A stretch of DNA of 64,000 nt, from assembly GCA_001314815.1 (NCBI GenBank), contig LJXT01000002.1:1-64000 (forward strand). Direction: 5' to 3'. A model generated the notes under the pieces. It was not told where the DNA came from. It saw only the letters and a program-made list of their open reading frames with translations, and made no database searches. Below, piece after piece: positions 1 through 10,543 of this stretch (positions are counted from its first letter, which is position 1; every line of letters begins with the position of its first letter). Position numbers and translations under genes: made by a program. Source of the DNA: Algoriphagus marincola HL-49 (GTDB taxonomy: Bacteria; Bacteroidota; Bacteroidia; Cytophagales; Cyclobacteriaceae).

Positions 1-1875
1 CCTCTTGCCCATCCTGAATCACAAGTGAAAGTAGCATGGTATCATCAGTGGTATCCTAATGTGACCACTGACTTTCACGAAATGGGCACGAATAGCACTT
101 ATTTCTTCGAACCAACCAAACCTTTTGGATCCGAAAACCCTGTAGTTCCAAGAAAAAACTACGATGAAATCAACCCGATTTTTGCCAGCTATTTTGCGAA
201 ATACATGGATGAAATCGGTAGTCTTTATTGGACAAAAGAGGTTTTTGACAATAGCTATCCTGGCTATGGATCCACTTACCCCGATATTCATGGTGGCTTG
301 GGCTTGGTATTCGAGACGGCCAGTAGCCGTGGCCATCTTCAAGCTAGTCAGCGAGGCGATATCTCTTTTGCATTCACCATTCGAAATCATGTGGTCAACT
401 CCCTAGCTACCTTAGAAGCTGCTATTGATAATCGGGAATACATGCATGATTATCTTCGGGAATTTTTCGAAACGGCTGTTGCTGAAGGAAGAAAAGACCC
501 GGCAAAAAACTATGTGTTTGGAGATGAATATGACGAAAGTAGAAATAGACTCTTTGTTCAGTTTCTACTTGATCATCAGATTGATGTCTATGAAAATAAT
601 GCTGATTTGAAGGTTGGAAATAACACCTTCAAAAAAGGAAAATCATGGGTGGTCCCTACCGCACAACCTCAATACCGCATGGTTCGCACCATGTTTGAAT
701 ACGTAAAAGAATTTGCTGATTCGGTTTTTTACGATGCATCAGCCTGGACCATGGCGGCAGCTTATGGGATGCCTTTCGCCCCTGCACCATCTGCTCAAGC
801 AGGCGAGGAAGTAAAAGAGGTAGCAAAACCTTCTTTCGAGTTTCCTGAAGGAAAAGCTTATGCCTATCTCATTGACTGGTCAGATTACTTTGCGCCGAAG
901 GCACTTTATGAGCTACAAAAAGCAGGCATTCATGTAGAGGTAGTCAACCGACCATTTCGATCGCAAACTCAAGAAGGTGCGGTAGATTTTGCAGCAGGGA
1001 CGCTAATGATTCCGATGGGTTTCCAAAAAATCGAGGATACAGAAGTGATCGAACAGCTGAAAAACATCGCCAATAAAAATCAGCAGAAAGTATATAAGGT
1101 AGAAACGGGGCTAAACCTTTCAGGCATTGATTTGGGCTCCAATTCGGTGGGTGCTGTTCAGCAGCCAAAAGTCATTATGCTAGTGGGACCGGGTGTTTCT
1201 AGCTATGAAGCCGGTGAAATTTGGCATTTGCTAGACTCAAAGGTTGGAATGCCGATTACCAAAGTAAATACAGATGATTTTGGAAGGGTAAACCTATTTG
1301 ATTACAATACGCTGATACTGGCATCCGGTAATTACAACAGCCTTTCTAATTCGGCTGTTGAGCACCTCAAAGATTGGATTCAGCGAGGAGGAACCGTTGT
1401 TTCACTCAAAAGTGCAAGCCTTTGGCTCAATCGGCAGGGAATCACCAATGAATCTGCAGTAGAACTTGAAGAAAAAGCAGAACCTGAATCTCTTCCTTTT
1501 GCAAGTAGCCGTGATTTCGAAGGGGCGAAAGCTGTAGGAGGTAGTATTTATATGGCAGAGCTGGACTTGACTCATCCCATTGCTTACGGATACCAAATGA
1601 AAAATATCCCTGTCTACAGAAACAGCAATATTTTCATCCAACCTAGCAAAAACAAATACCTCACGCCTATCCAGTACACCGAGAACCCACACCTAGGCGG
1701 TTATATTTCAGACCAAAACCTTGAGAAACTCAAGCAAAGCGCCAGTGTGCTCATTTCTTCATCGGGACGTGGAAGAGTCGTTCATTTCTTCGACAACCCT
1801 AATTTCAGAGGGGCTTGGTTTGGAACCAATAAGCTCTTCTTAAATGCGATTTTCTTTGGAAACCAAATGGATTGA
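1..1875 (+). CDS. M14 family zinc carboxypeptidase-like protein, C-terminal part (5' end outside window)
   Basis: Frame is open from base 1 (PLAHPESQVKVAWYHQWYPN...), so the GTG at 25 is probably internal; sequence resembles the Bacteroidota M14 peptidase family including its C-terminal glutamine-amidotransferase-like region. Confidence 0.75.
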   Translation, partial: PLAHPESQVKVAWYHQWYPNVTTDFHEMGTNSTYFFEPTKPFGSENPVVPRKNYDEINPIFASYFAKYMDEIGSLYWTKEVFDNSYPGYGSTYPDIHGGLGLVFETASSRGHLQASQRGDISFAFTIRNHVVNSLATLEAAIDNREYMHDYLREFFETAVAEGRKDPAKNYVFGDEYDESRNRLFVQFLLDHQIDVYENNADLKVGNNTFKKGKSWVVPTAQPQYRMVRTMFEYVKEFADSVFYDASAWTMAAAYGMPFAPAPSAQAGEEVKEVAKPSFEFPEGKAYAYLIDWSDYFAPKALYELQKAGIHVEVVNRPFRSQTQEGAVDFAAGTLMIPMGFQKIEDTEVIEQLKNIANKNQQKVYKVETGLNLSGIDLGSNSVGAVQQPKVIMLVGPGVSSYEAGEIWHLLDSKVGMPITKVNTDDFGRVNLFDYNTLILASGNYNSLSNSAVEHLKDWIQRGGTVVSLKSASLWLNRQGITNESAVELEEKAEPESLPFASSRDFEGAKAVGGSIYMAELDLTHPIAYGYQMKNIPVYRNSNIFIQPSKNKYLTPIQYTENPHLGGYISDQNLEKLKQSASVLISSSGRGRVVHFFDNPNFRGAWFGTNKLFLNAIFFGNQMD

Positions 1876-1880
1876 AAAAA

Positions 1881-1908
1881 AACCAAGGCCGGAAATCCGG
1901 CCTTGGTT
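1881..1908. terminator. Bidirectional Rho-independent terminator
   Basis: Perfect 12-bp stem AACCAAGGCCGG-AAAT-CCGGCCTTGGTT with A-run before and T-run after, between convergent genes. Confidence 0.9.
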
Positions 1909-1909
1909 T

Positions 1910-2377
1910 TTAACTCATAATCTCGAGTAAGATTCCGCTACCAAAAGTTACAGAATTCCAGGATTCAAGCGGAAACTGTATAGAAATCAAGTCCCCAGGT
2001 TGCATATTTCGATAGATCCCATCGCAGAGACTAGAGGCGAGCATACTGATTACCGGGTTATGCCCAACAATTAGAAGTCTGTCAAACTCATCTGGACAAT
2101 TTTCGACCAAATCCATCAAGTCCCGCATATCCCCATCGTAGATAATTCGGGTAAATTCTTGCTTCTTGATCAGTACCGTTTCGGAAAAAATCTTCGCTGT
2201 TTCTTGCGTCCTAGTAGCACTAGAACAATACATAAAGTCTATTTCAGGGGTGTTTTCATTGAAGCTTTTTGCAATACGTGCTATTTTTTCCCGACCTCTT
2301 GAAGTAAGAGTTCTTTCAAAATCTGAATCTGCTGAAAAACTGGCCTCCCCATGCCTCATTAAAAATAAATGCTTCAT
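1910..2377 (-). CDS. SixA-type histidine phosphatase family protein
   Basis: N-terminal LMRHGEA motif and VGHNPVIS motif of the histidine phosphatase superfamily. Confidence 0.9.
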   Translation of the reverse strand: MKHLFLMRHGEASFSADSDFERTLTSRGREKIARIAKSFNENTPEIDFMYCSSATRTQETAKIFSETVLIKKQEFTRIIYDGDMRDLMDLVENCPDEFDRLLIVGHNPVISMLASSLCDGIYRNMQPGDLISIQFPLESWNSVTFGSGILLEIMS

Positions 2378-2532
2378 TTTGGATAAAATTTTTGATTAGC
2401 TCCCTACATACATATAAGTGCACAATCACCCTGCCATTCAATCAACTGAATTATTAATAGTTGCAGGTGAAAACAATGCCCTCTATTTTTAGCTTTTCAA
2501 AACAAGCCCTCGAGCCTAATTCTAAAATTTTT

Positions 2533-4854
2533 ATGTCCAAAAACGTAGTAATCGTCGAGTCACCTGCTAAAGCCAAAACCATTGAAGGCTATTTGGGGAA
2601 GGATTTTAAAGTTGCGTCCAGTTACGGACATATCCGAGATCTGCCCAAAGGAGACAAGGCCATCGATATTAAAAACCGTTTCAAGCCAACCTATGAGGTT
2701 TCTCCAGATAAAAAGGAGGTCATCAAAAACCTCAAAAACCTTATCAAGGATGCAGACACCATTTACCTAGCAAGTGATGATGACCGGGAGGGAGAGGCTA
2801 TTTCTTGGCATCTGAAAGAAGTACTCAAGCTGAAAGATGAAAACACCAAGCGAATTGTCTTTCGGGAAATTACCAAAAATGCCATTCAGCGGGCTATCGA
2901 AAGCCCAAGAGGAATCGATTATGACTTGGTAAATGCACAGCAGGCTCGAAGAATTTTAGACCGATTGGTAGGGTTTGAACTTTCGCCGGTTTTATGGAAA
3001 AAGATCAAAACAGGACTTTCGGCAGGTCGTGTACAGTCTGTGGCTGTACGACTGATCGTCGAGCGAGAGCGTGAAATCGAAGCACACAAAGCCAAATCTA
3101 CTTTCCGAATTACAGCTCAATTTGAAGTGGATGGTAAGTCCTTTCAAGCTGAGTTACCCAGAAAATTTGAAACCAAGCAAGAGGCGGAAGACTTCCTAAA
3201 AGCATGCCTTGACGCGGACTTTTCTGTTGGAAATCTCGAGAAAAAACCGGCAAAAAAGTCACCGGCACCTCCTTTTACCACATCCACTTTACAGCAGGAA
3301 GCTTCGCGCAAGCTGTATTTCTCTGTAGCCCAAACCATGTCAGTGGCCCAGAAACTCTATGAAGCGGGGAAAATCACCTATATGCGTACGGATAGCGTCA
3401 ATCTATCTGACGAGGCCATGAATTCGGCAGAATCCGCTATCAAAGGCGAATACGGAAGCGATTACCACAAAGCACGAAAATTCACTACTAAATCTGAGGG
3501 AGCTCAGGAAGCACACGAAGCTATCAGACCGACAGACTTTTCAAGAGCACAAGTAGACGGGGACAGAAACGAGCAACGACTTTACGAACTCATCTGGAAG
3601 CGTGCAATTGCATCTCAAATGGCCGACGCTCAGCTGGAAAAAACCAATGTGTCAATCAATATTTCCAATTCAGACTTGACCCTTTCAGCTCATGGAGAAG
3701 TAATTAAGTTTGATGGATTCCTGAAAGTATATTTAGAATCTACGGATGATGATGAGGAAGAAGATACTCAAAACAAATCCCTCCTTCCACCCATGCAAAT
3801 TGGACAGGCTCTGGACTTGAAAGAAATGAAAGGGAGAGAGTCTTTTACCCGTGCTGCACCGAGATATACGGAAGCAAGTCTAGTGAAGAAGCTGGAAGAA
3901 CTGGGAATTGGACGTCCGTCTACTTATGCACCGACGATCTCGACCATTCAAAAACGGGAATATGTCATCAAGGAGAGTCGGGATGGTAATCCGCGCGAAT
4001 ATCAAGAGATGATTATTTCAGATGGAAAGTTTCAGGAAAGCACCAAGACAGAAATTACAGGCGCTGAAAAACAGAAATTATTCCCAACCAATATTGCCAT
4101 GGTTGTGAACGATTTCTTGGTCGAGCACTTCCCCAATGTCATTGACTTCAATTTCACCGCCAAAGTGGAGAAGGAATTCGACGACATTGCAGCAGGAGGA
4201 CAAGACTGGCAGGATATGATTGATGCATTCTACGGCAAATTCCACCATAGTGTCGAAGAGACAGAGCAAGTATCACGTCAGGATGTCAATTCCAGTAGAT
4301 TTCTCGGCAATCACCCCGAAAGCGGAAAGCCGATTACTGCAAGACTTGGAAAATTTGGACCCCTGGTTCAAATCGGAGATAGCGAAGACGAAGATAAAAA
4401 ATATGCAAGCCTCAAAAAGGGTCAGTTTATCGAAAATATCAGTCTCGAAGATGCCTTGGAGTTATTTAAACTCCCACGCGATGTAGGAATGTTTGAGGAC
4501 AAAAAAATGGTGGCCGCAATTGGAAGATTCGGACCATACATCCGACATGATGGCAACTTTGTTTCTTTGCAAAAAGAGCAGGATCCACTGAGCATTACCG
4601 AAGAAGAGGCGATCCAATTGATCAAAGATAAGCGGGAAGCTGATGCTAAAAAGCATATTAAATCTTTTGAAGAAAACCCTGATATTCAAATCCTAAATGG
4701 TCGCTGGGGTCCTTACATCAAGTTTGGAAAGAATAACTTTAAAATCCCGAAGGACAAGGAAGCTGAGAAGCTTAGCTATGCTGAAACGATAGAAATCATC
4801 GAAAATCAGCCCGAGCCCAAAAAACGGGGAGGAAGGTTTTCGAAGAAAAAATAA
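2533..4854 (+). CDS. topA: DNA topoisomerase I (type IA)
   Basis: MSKNVVIVESPAKAKTIEGYLG start, TYMRTDSVNLS active-site motif, C-terminal topoisomerase repeats; upstream in-frame extension (2461) starts at TTG and is unlikely. Confidence 0.96.
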   Translation: MSKNVVIVESPAKAKTIEGYLGKDFKVASSYGHIRDLPKGDKAIDIKNRFKPTYEVSPDKKEVIKNLKNLIKDADTIYLASDDDREGEAISWHLKEVLKLKDENTKRIVFREITKNAIQRAIESPRGIDYDLVNAQQARRILDRLVGFELSPVLWKKIKTGLSAGRVQSVAVRLIVEREREIEAHKAKSTFRITAQFEVDGKSFQAELPRKFETKQEAEDFLKACLDADFSVGNLEKKPAKKSPAPPFTTSTLQQEASRKLYFSVAQTMSVAQKLYEAGKITYMRTDSVNLSDEAMNSAESAIKGEYGSDYHKARKFTTKSEGAQEAHEAIRPTDFSRAQVDGDRNEQRLYELIWKRAIASQMADAQLEKTNVSINISNSDLTLSAHGEVIKFDGFLKVYLESTDDDEEEDTQNKSLLPPMQIGQALDLKEMKGRESFTRAAPRYTEASLVKKLEELGIGRPSTYAPTISTIQKREYVIKESRDGNPREYQEMIISDGKFQESTKTEITGAEKQKLFPTNIAMVVNDFLVEHFPNVIDFNFTAKVEKEFDDIAAGGQDWQDMIDAFYGKFHHSVEETEQVSRQDVNSSRFLGNHPESGKPITARLGKFGPLVQIGDSEDEDKKYASLKKGQFIENISLEDALELFKLPRDVGMFEDKKMVAAIGRFGPYIRHDGNFVSLQKEQDPLSITEEEAIQLIKDKREADAKKHIKSFEENPDIQILNGRWGPYIKFGKNNFKIPKDKEAEKLSYAETIEIIENQPEPKKRGGRFSKKK

Positions 4855-4862
4855 AATATAAA

Positions 4863-4889
4863 AACCGGTCACCAAGATCGGTTTTTTTT
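4863..4889 (+). terminator. Rho-independent terminator after topA
   Basis: AACCGGT-N7-ATCGGTT followed by T8. Confidence 0.8.
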
Positions 4890-5041
4890 TGTCCAACCTT
4901 CACCAATTTTTGGATAAAAGCGTCAAAGTGAATTGACCAATTTGGGTTTTTGTCAATTGCCCAGGAGTATTCTTCTGCAATCAAGAGGAATTGGCTTTCT
5001 TGAATACTTATTAAATTCAAAGAAATTATTTGGGAGTTAAA

Positions 5042-5728
5042 ATGAAAAGATTGGTAGTGCTCACTGGAGCAGGTATCTCAGCAGAAAGTGGAATCAAAAC
5101 TTTTAGGGACTCTGGCGGACTCTGGGAAGGTCATGATGTCATGGAAGTGGCCTCTCCGGAAGGCTGGCGCAGAAATCAGAATCTAGTCCAAGAGTTTTAT
5201 AACCTCCGAAGAAAGCAAATGTACGAGTGCCAGCCTAATCTGGCACACCGGATATTAGTAGAATTGGAAGAACATTTTGAAGTTCACATCATCACCCAAA
5301 ATGTCGATGATCTCCACGAAAGAGCCGGATCTTCCAAAGTATTGCATCTCCATGGTGAATTAAAAAAAGCACAGAGTTCACTCGACCCAAAATTGGTCTA
5401 TGAATTGGATCATTGGGAAATCAAAAAAGGAGACAAGTGCGCAAAAGGAAGTCAACTTAGACCTCATGTGGTTTGGTTTGGAGAGCCTGTACCCAAAATG
5501 CTCGAAGCTATCGAACTGGCCCAAGAGGCTGATATATTTTTGATTGTAGGTACTTCCTTGGAGGTATATCCGGCAGCGAGCTTGGTTTCCTACGTGCCAG
5601 ACCATGCAGAAATCTATGTCGTTGACCCAAATATTCCTTCCTCAAAGCTTCATCATCGAGCCAAGCACCTTGTCCAACCAGCCACAAAGGGAGTGGAAAA
5701 TCTTAAAAAAATCCTTTTGAAACTCTAA
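5042..5728 (+). CDS. cobB: Sir2-family NAD-dependent protein deacylase
   Basis: TGAGISAESGIKTFR, TQNVDDLHERAG, GTSLEVYPAA motifs; ATG at 5042. Confidence 0.93.
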   Translation: MKRLVVLTGAGISAESGIKTFRDSGGLWEGHDVMEVASPEGWRRNQNLVQEFYNLRRKQMYECQPNLAHRILVELEEHFEVHIITQNVDDLHERAGSSKVLHLHGELKKAQSSLDPKLVYELDHWEIKKGDKCAKGSQLRPHVVWFGEPVPKMLEAIELAQEADIFLIVGTSLEVYPAASLVSYVPDHAEIYVVDPNIPSSKLHHRAKHLVQPATKGVENLKKILLKL

Positions 5729-5779
5729 TTATTGTAATGCTTTGAATAAATGATTTAAATTGAAGGAAATTTTTCTGTT

Positions 5780-6730
5780 GTGAGTATGAAAGCAAAATGG
5801 CCCATTTTAGAATATGGTGCATACAAAGACACCGCTTACCTTTTACATCAATGGTCACAGATGGTTGGAAAAGTCCGGCTCGGAAAATCACCTTGGCAAA
5901 ACCACTCTTGGCACGTGGCCCTTTATTTGGACGCCCAGGGCATGACTACCGGTCCTATCCCCTATGAAGGAGGCATTTTTGAAATCAAATTTGACTTTAC
6001 CCTGCATGAACTGAAAGTTCGATCTTCTAATGGTACTAGAGACAGGTTTTCCTTGGGCAACCAAACAGTGGCTAGTTTTTATGAACAGCTTCGTGAAAAA
6101 TTAGATTTTATCGGGATCAAGGTAAAAATCACCAAGACTCCAAATGAAATCCCTGATGCAATTCCATTCGACCAAAACACCAAAAGAATACCCTACCTTC
6201 CAAACGAAGCCAAGAATATCTGGAAAGCGCTGATTCAAATCCATAACGTGATGACAGTATTTCGCTCAAAGTTCGGCGGAAAAAACAGCCCTATCCATTT
6301 CTTTTGGGGGTCATTTGATTTGGCCTATACACGTTTTTCTGGTGCCACAGCCCCAGAATTCGAAGGAGAAGTACCCAATCTAGCCAAAGAAATCATGCAG
6401 GAAGCTTATTCGCATGAGGTATTCAGTGTGGGTTTTTGGCCTGGAGGGGAGCATTTTCAGCAGGCAGTATTTTACGCCTATTGCTATCCAAACCATCCGG
6501 ATTTTAAAAACAAGAAAATCAAGCCTGAAGAGGCCTATTGGAGCGATGATTTAGGTGAATTTATCCTGCCTTATGCGGCTGTTCAAAAAGCAGCTGATCC
6601 CACCAAAACACTGCTGGACTTCTTAGAATCAACCTATCAAGCAGCCACCGAAGCGGGCGATTGGAATCGAAGTCAGATAGATTGTGACTTCTCATCCCTA
6701 GAAAAGAGAAATTCCAACATTACCATATGA
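5780..6730 (+). CDS. DUF5996-like family protein
   Basis: Pattern HNVMTVFRSKFGGKNSPIHFFWGSFDLAYTRFSG and WPGG typical of the family; stop overlaps next start. Confidence 0.7.
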   Translation: MSMKAKWPILEYGAYKDTAYLLHQWSQMVGKVRLGKSPWQNHSWHVALYLDAQGMTTGPIPYEGGIFEIKFDFTLHELKVRSSNGTRDRFSLGNQTVASFYEQLREKLDFIGIKVKITKTPNEIPDAIPFDQNTKRIPYLPNEAKNIWKALIQIHNVMTVFRSKFGGKNSPIHFFWGSFDLAYTRFSGATAPEFEGEVPNLAKEIMQEAYSHEVFSVGFWPGGEHFQQAVFYAYCYPNHPDFKNKKIKPEEAYWSDDLGEFILPYAAVQKAADPTKTLLDFLESTYQAATEAGDWNRSQIDCDFSSLEKRNSNITI

Positions 6731-8073
6731 AGAATAAAGTAGCTGTCATCGGAGCTGGGCCATCAGGCATCACTGCCCTCAAAAACCTTCTAGATCAAGG
6801 AATCGACGCGGTTGCCTTTGATAGAAATCATGATGTCGGGGGCAATTGGATCTACTCTGAAGACGAAAGTCATTCAAGTGTATTTGAGACTACGCATATC
6901 ATTTCTTCTAAAACGCTTTCGCAATACGAGGACTTCACCTTTGATGATTTTGATCCGGAGACGGCCGACTATCCTTCACATGATGAGCTAAGACGCTATT
7001 TTCAGGCTTATGCAGCTCACTTTAATCTCTATCCCCATATTCGTTTTGGCATAATGGTCAAGCATTGTCGGTGGATTGATGAGGAGACTTGGGAAATTAC
7101 CACTGAGAAAGATGGAATAGAGGAAAAAGAGCTTTTCACCCATCTGGCAGTAGCTAATGGACATCACTGGAAACCTCGGTACCCAAATTACCCGGGTGAG
7201 TTTTCAGGAGAATTTCTCCATTCCCATCACTATAAAAAAGCCGCCCCATTCAAAGACAAGCGGGTGCTGGTCATTGGAGGAGGAAATTCCGCCTGTGACG
7301 TAGCTGTGGAGACGAGTAGGGTATCCAAAAAAACGGCCATTTCATGGAGAAGAGGCTATCGAATTGTTCCTAAATTTATTTTTGGCAAGCCTTCGGATAA
7401 AGTTGCAGAACAGTCTAAATGGATCCCACCAAGAATCAGAATGTTTTTGAATTCCCTTCTTCTTCGAATCATCATCGGAAAAAATGAAGCTTACGGCCTT
7501 CGACCGCCCACAGAGCATTTTGGAGCTACGCACCCTACCATCAATGACGAATTGCTACACAAAATCCGACATGGAAAAGTCAAGCCGCGGATGGACATCA
7601 AAAAATTTGAAGGTAAAAAGGTGGTTTTTGAAGATGGAAAAGAAGAAGAGTACGACACCATCATTGCATGTACAGGTTATTGGCTGAGTCATCCTTTCTT
7701 TGACAAAGACTTTATTGATTACAGTTCAGGACCGGTCCCTCTTTACCTTAAAATGTTTCATCCTAAAATCACCAATCTTCACTTCATCGGTATGTTCCAA
7801 CCACTCGGCTGTATTTGGCCTGGCGCAGAGCTTCAAAGCAAACTAATGGCACAAGAGCTAATTGGGAATTGGAAACGTCCGGAGAACTTGGAAGAACTTT
7901 GTGAAAAGGAGGTCAGAAATCCTGATTTCAAGCAAATCAATTCACCCCGACACACCATTACTGTTGATTTTCACCGATTTGTGAATGACTTGAAAAAGCA
8001 ACTTCCCAAAAAATACGTCTCCAAAATGCCCACTGCACGGGCGCTTTCGGTTGAACAAAACCAAGAGAACTGA
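6727..8073 (+). CDS. Flavin-containing monooxygenase (FMO-like)
   Basis: GAGPSG Rossmann motif, FxGxxxHSxxY-type segment (FSGEFLHSHHY), GGGNSACDVA second dinucleotide motif. Confidence 0.92.
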   Translation: MKNKVAVIGAGPSGITALKNLLDQGIDAVAFDRNHDVGGNWIYSEDESHSSVFETTHIISSKTLSQYEDFTFDDFDPETADYPSHDELRRYFQAYAAHFNLYPHIRFGIMVKHCRWIDEETWEITTEKDGIEEKELFTHLAVANGHHWKPRYPNYPGEFSGEFLHSHHYKKAAPFKDKRVLVIGGGNSACDVAVETSRVSKKTAISWRRGYRIVPKFIFGKPSDKVAEQSKWIPPRIRMFLNSLLLRIIIGKNEAYGLRPPTEHFGATHPTINDELLHKIRHGKVKPRMDIKKFEGKKVVFEDGKEEEYDTIIACTGYWLSHPFFDKDFIDYSSGPVPLYLKMFHPKITNLHFIGMFQPLGCIWPGAELQSKLMAQELIGNWKRPENLEELCEKEVRNPDFKQINSPRHTITVDFHRFVNDLKKQLPKKYVSKMPTARALSVEQNQEN

Positions 8074-9191
8074 TGCAGTCACTGAAGTGGATTCTGATTG
8101 GGCTTGCCACTATTTTTGCTTTGTTCCTGGCAAAAGAATGGTGGCAAAGCTTTCCTAGAGTCAACTTAGCTCCCCCAATCAGCATCAAAAATGAACAAGA
8201 TCAGCTTGATTCAATCTTGATTCAAACTGTAAATGAGCATCATTTAGCAGGCTTGGCTGTAGGAATAATTTCCAACTCACAGGTGCTTTATAAAAATACC
8301 TTCGGGTATGAAAGTCTTGAAAAAAAAGATAGCCTCACATCTCAATCTAAAATCCATGTTGCTTCCGTTTCAAAGATTTTTTTGGCACTTTATCTTTCCA
8401 GCTATCTTCAGGAAAAAGGACTAAATATCCTTGATTCAATCAAAAACCTTTCTCCCGAGTTAGACTCAAATTACCCCAAACTTGGAGAATTAAGCTTTTC
8501 CAAAATCCTGCGACATCAATCCGGTCTTCGCGATGTCAATTTCTTTTCAGGTTTTTTCGGAAAAAAGAACATCCCAGTCTTGCAGGATTTTGTCTGGAGT
8601 CAACTGCCAAAACAAATAAATGGAAAGGAAAATCTATCCTACAATTATGCAGATTTCAATTATGAGCTTTTGGGATATCTTTTGGAAAAAGACTCTGGCC
8701 TCTCCTATGAAAATCTACTCAACCGATGGCTAAGTGATGATTTAGATTTGCAAAACAGTTATTTCAAATCTAATTATCAAGAGGAGGATCCCATAGTCTT
8801 GGGGTATCGGAAGACTTATGTGTGGAAGCGCCTCAAGCCCCATGCATTCACTTATCAGGTAAGCCCCTACCCTTCATCTGGAATGATTAGCACACTCGAT
8901 GATTTGATTAAAGTCACGACTCAACTTATCCGTGCTGACCTAGGTATGTTGAAATCCAACGTTCAGGCTCTTGAGGTAAACGAGAGGGAAAGTTGGGCAG
9001 GATTTCAGCAGATTGCTGTAGGATCGGAGAGTAATTGGATGGGACACTTTGGTGGTCAAGCGGGCTATAGCTCTTTGGTAATCTTCGACCCCGAAAAAGA
9101 ATTTGGAATCATCATCTTATCCAATACCCGAGACCAAGGAAATTTCCGAATAGACCTAGCCAGAAAGATCATTAAAATCCTAGAAGTATGA
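8073..9191 (+). CDS. Class C beta-lactamase-type serine hydrolase
   Basis: SVSK (SxxK) motif, YAD in the YxN position, HFGGQAGY near C-terminus; N-terminal membrane/signal segment. Confidence 0.88.
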   Translation: MQSLKWILIGLATIFALFLAKEWWQSFPRVNLAPPISIKNEQDQLDSILIQTVNEHHLAGLAVGIISNSQVLYKNTFGYESLEKKDSLTSQSKIHVASVSKIFLALYLSSYLQEKGLNILDSIKNLSPELDSNYPKLGELSFSKILRHQSGLRDVNFFSGFFGKKNIPVLQDFVWSQLPKQINGKENLSYNYADFNYELLGYLLEKDSGLSYENLLNRWLSDDLDLQNSYFKSNYQEEDPIVLGYRKTYVWKRLKPHAFTYQVSPYPSSGMISTLDDLIKVTTQLIRADLGMLKSNVQALEVNERESWAGFQQIAVGSESNWMGHFGGQAGYSSLVIFDPEKEFGIIILSNTRDQGNFRIDLARKIIKILEV

Positions 9192-10525
9192 AGAAACTAT
9201 CCTTTCCACATCCCATGGTCATTTTATTGGCTTTCGTTGTTTTATCTTGGATAGCATCTTTTTTGATTCCTTCAGGGACCTATTCTAGAGAACTCGACCC
9301 AAAAACGGGAAGAGAAGTAGTACTTCAGGGAAGCTATAAGCAAATTGAAAAGGAGAACATTTCGCTACAAGAGATGGTGGTTTCCATTCCGGAAGGGCTC
9401 ATTTTGGGGAGTGACATCTTGGTCTTGATTTTATTGCTGGGAGGAGCTTTTTATGTGGTGGAAAAAACAGGAGCCCTTCAAGCTGGGGTAGAATCACTTA
9501 TTTATAAATTCCGAAATCAGAAACAGCTTCTATTAATTTTTCTCTCATTAGGCTTCGCTTTTGCTGGAGCGACCATTGCCATGCAAGAGGAGATTATTGC
9601 CATGGTGCCTGTTTTGGTGGTTTTAGCCCGGAATTTAAAATTCGATATCAAAGCTATCATTGGACTCACGCTAGGCTCCTCATTACTCGGTTCTGGCTTT
9701 TCTCCCATCAATCCTTTTAACTCACTTATTGGCCAGCAACTTGCCGAGTTAGAACTTTCTGAAGGGCTGCTTTACCGGATGGTATTCTTTTTCCTTGGAT
9801 TTATTTTATGGACTTGGTTAATGATTCGAAGTGGTCGCCCAAAAGTTCAGCAGCAGGAACTTGAGGTCGTACCAGGTCAGGCGATTGGATGGAGAAAGGG
9901 ATTGATTTTGATTCTTTCTTTAGGCGGAATAGTGGTCATGGGATATGGTATCACTCAATTTGATTGGGGATATAATGAAATGTCGGCCCTTTTCTTTGTA
10001 ATCGGTGTTAGCTGTGGACTCATCGGTAAATTAGGAATCAACGGGACAGCAAGAACCTATGCAGCGGGCTTTAGCGAGATGATTTTTGCGGGAGTAATCG
10101 TAGGTCTAGCCCGAAGTGTTTACTTGGTATTGGAAAAAGGTCAAATCATCGACACCGTGATATACGGGCTTTTTTCTCCCCTAGAAGCACTTCCAGAGCA
10201 GTTTGCAGTTTTGGGATTATTCCTATCTCAATTGCTGATTCACGTTCCTGTTCCCAGTACCTCAGGCCAGAATGTACTGACTATACCGCTGGCAGTTCCA
10301 CTAATGGACCTTTTGGGTATTTCGAGGCAACTTGCTGTACTGGCAACCCAATATGCTGCTGGTTTAATGGACATTTTATCACCCACCAATGGTGGAATGA
10401 TGGCTGTGATCGCTGCCGCTGGTGTAAAATACAATGATTGGATTCGGTTTGTGATAAAAAGCTGGCTTTTCGTTGCAGGTGTCTGTTTGTTATCCTTAAT
10501 TATCGCCTTAATTTGGTTTCAGTAA
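9188..10525 (+). CDS. YfcC family / C4-dicarboxylate-type integral membrane transporter
   Basis: Polytopic, N-terminal FLIPSGTYSRE and C-terminal LSPTNGGMMAVIAAAGVKYNDWIRF signatures of YfcC-like proteins. Confidence 0.85.
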   Translation: MKKLSFPHPMVILLAFVVLSWIASFLIPSGTYSRELDPKTGREVVLQGSYKQIEKENISLQEMVVSIPEGLILGSDILVLILLLGGAFYVVEKTGALQAGVESLIYKFRNQKQLLLIFLSLGFAFAGATIAMQEEIIAMVPVLVVLARNLKFDIKAIIGLTLGSSLLGSGFSPINPFNSLIGQQLAELELSEGLLYRMVFFFLGFILWTWLMIRSGRPKVQQQELEVVPGQAIGWRKGLILILSLGGIVVMGYGITQFDWGYNEMSALFFVIGVSCGLIGKLGINGTARTYAAGFSEMIFAGVIVGLARSVYLVLEKGQIIDTVIYGLFSPLEALPEQFAVLGLFLSQLLIHVPVPSTSGQNVLTIPLAVPLMDLLGISRQLAVLATQYAAGLMDILSPTNGGMMAVIAAAGVKYNDWIRFVIKSWLFVAGVCLLSLIIALIWFQ

Positions 10526-10543
10526 ACCTAAAAACCTATCAAT

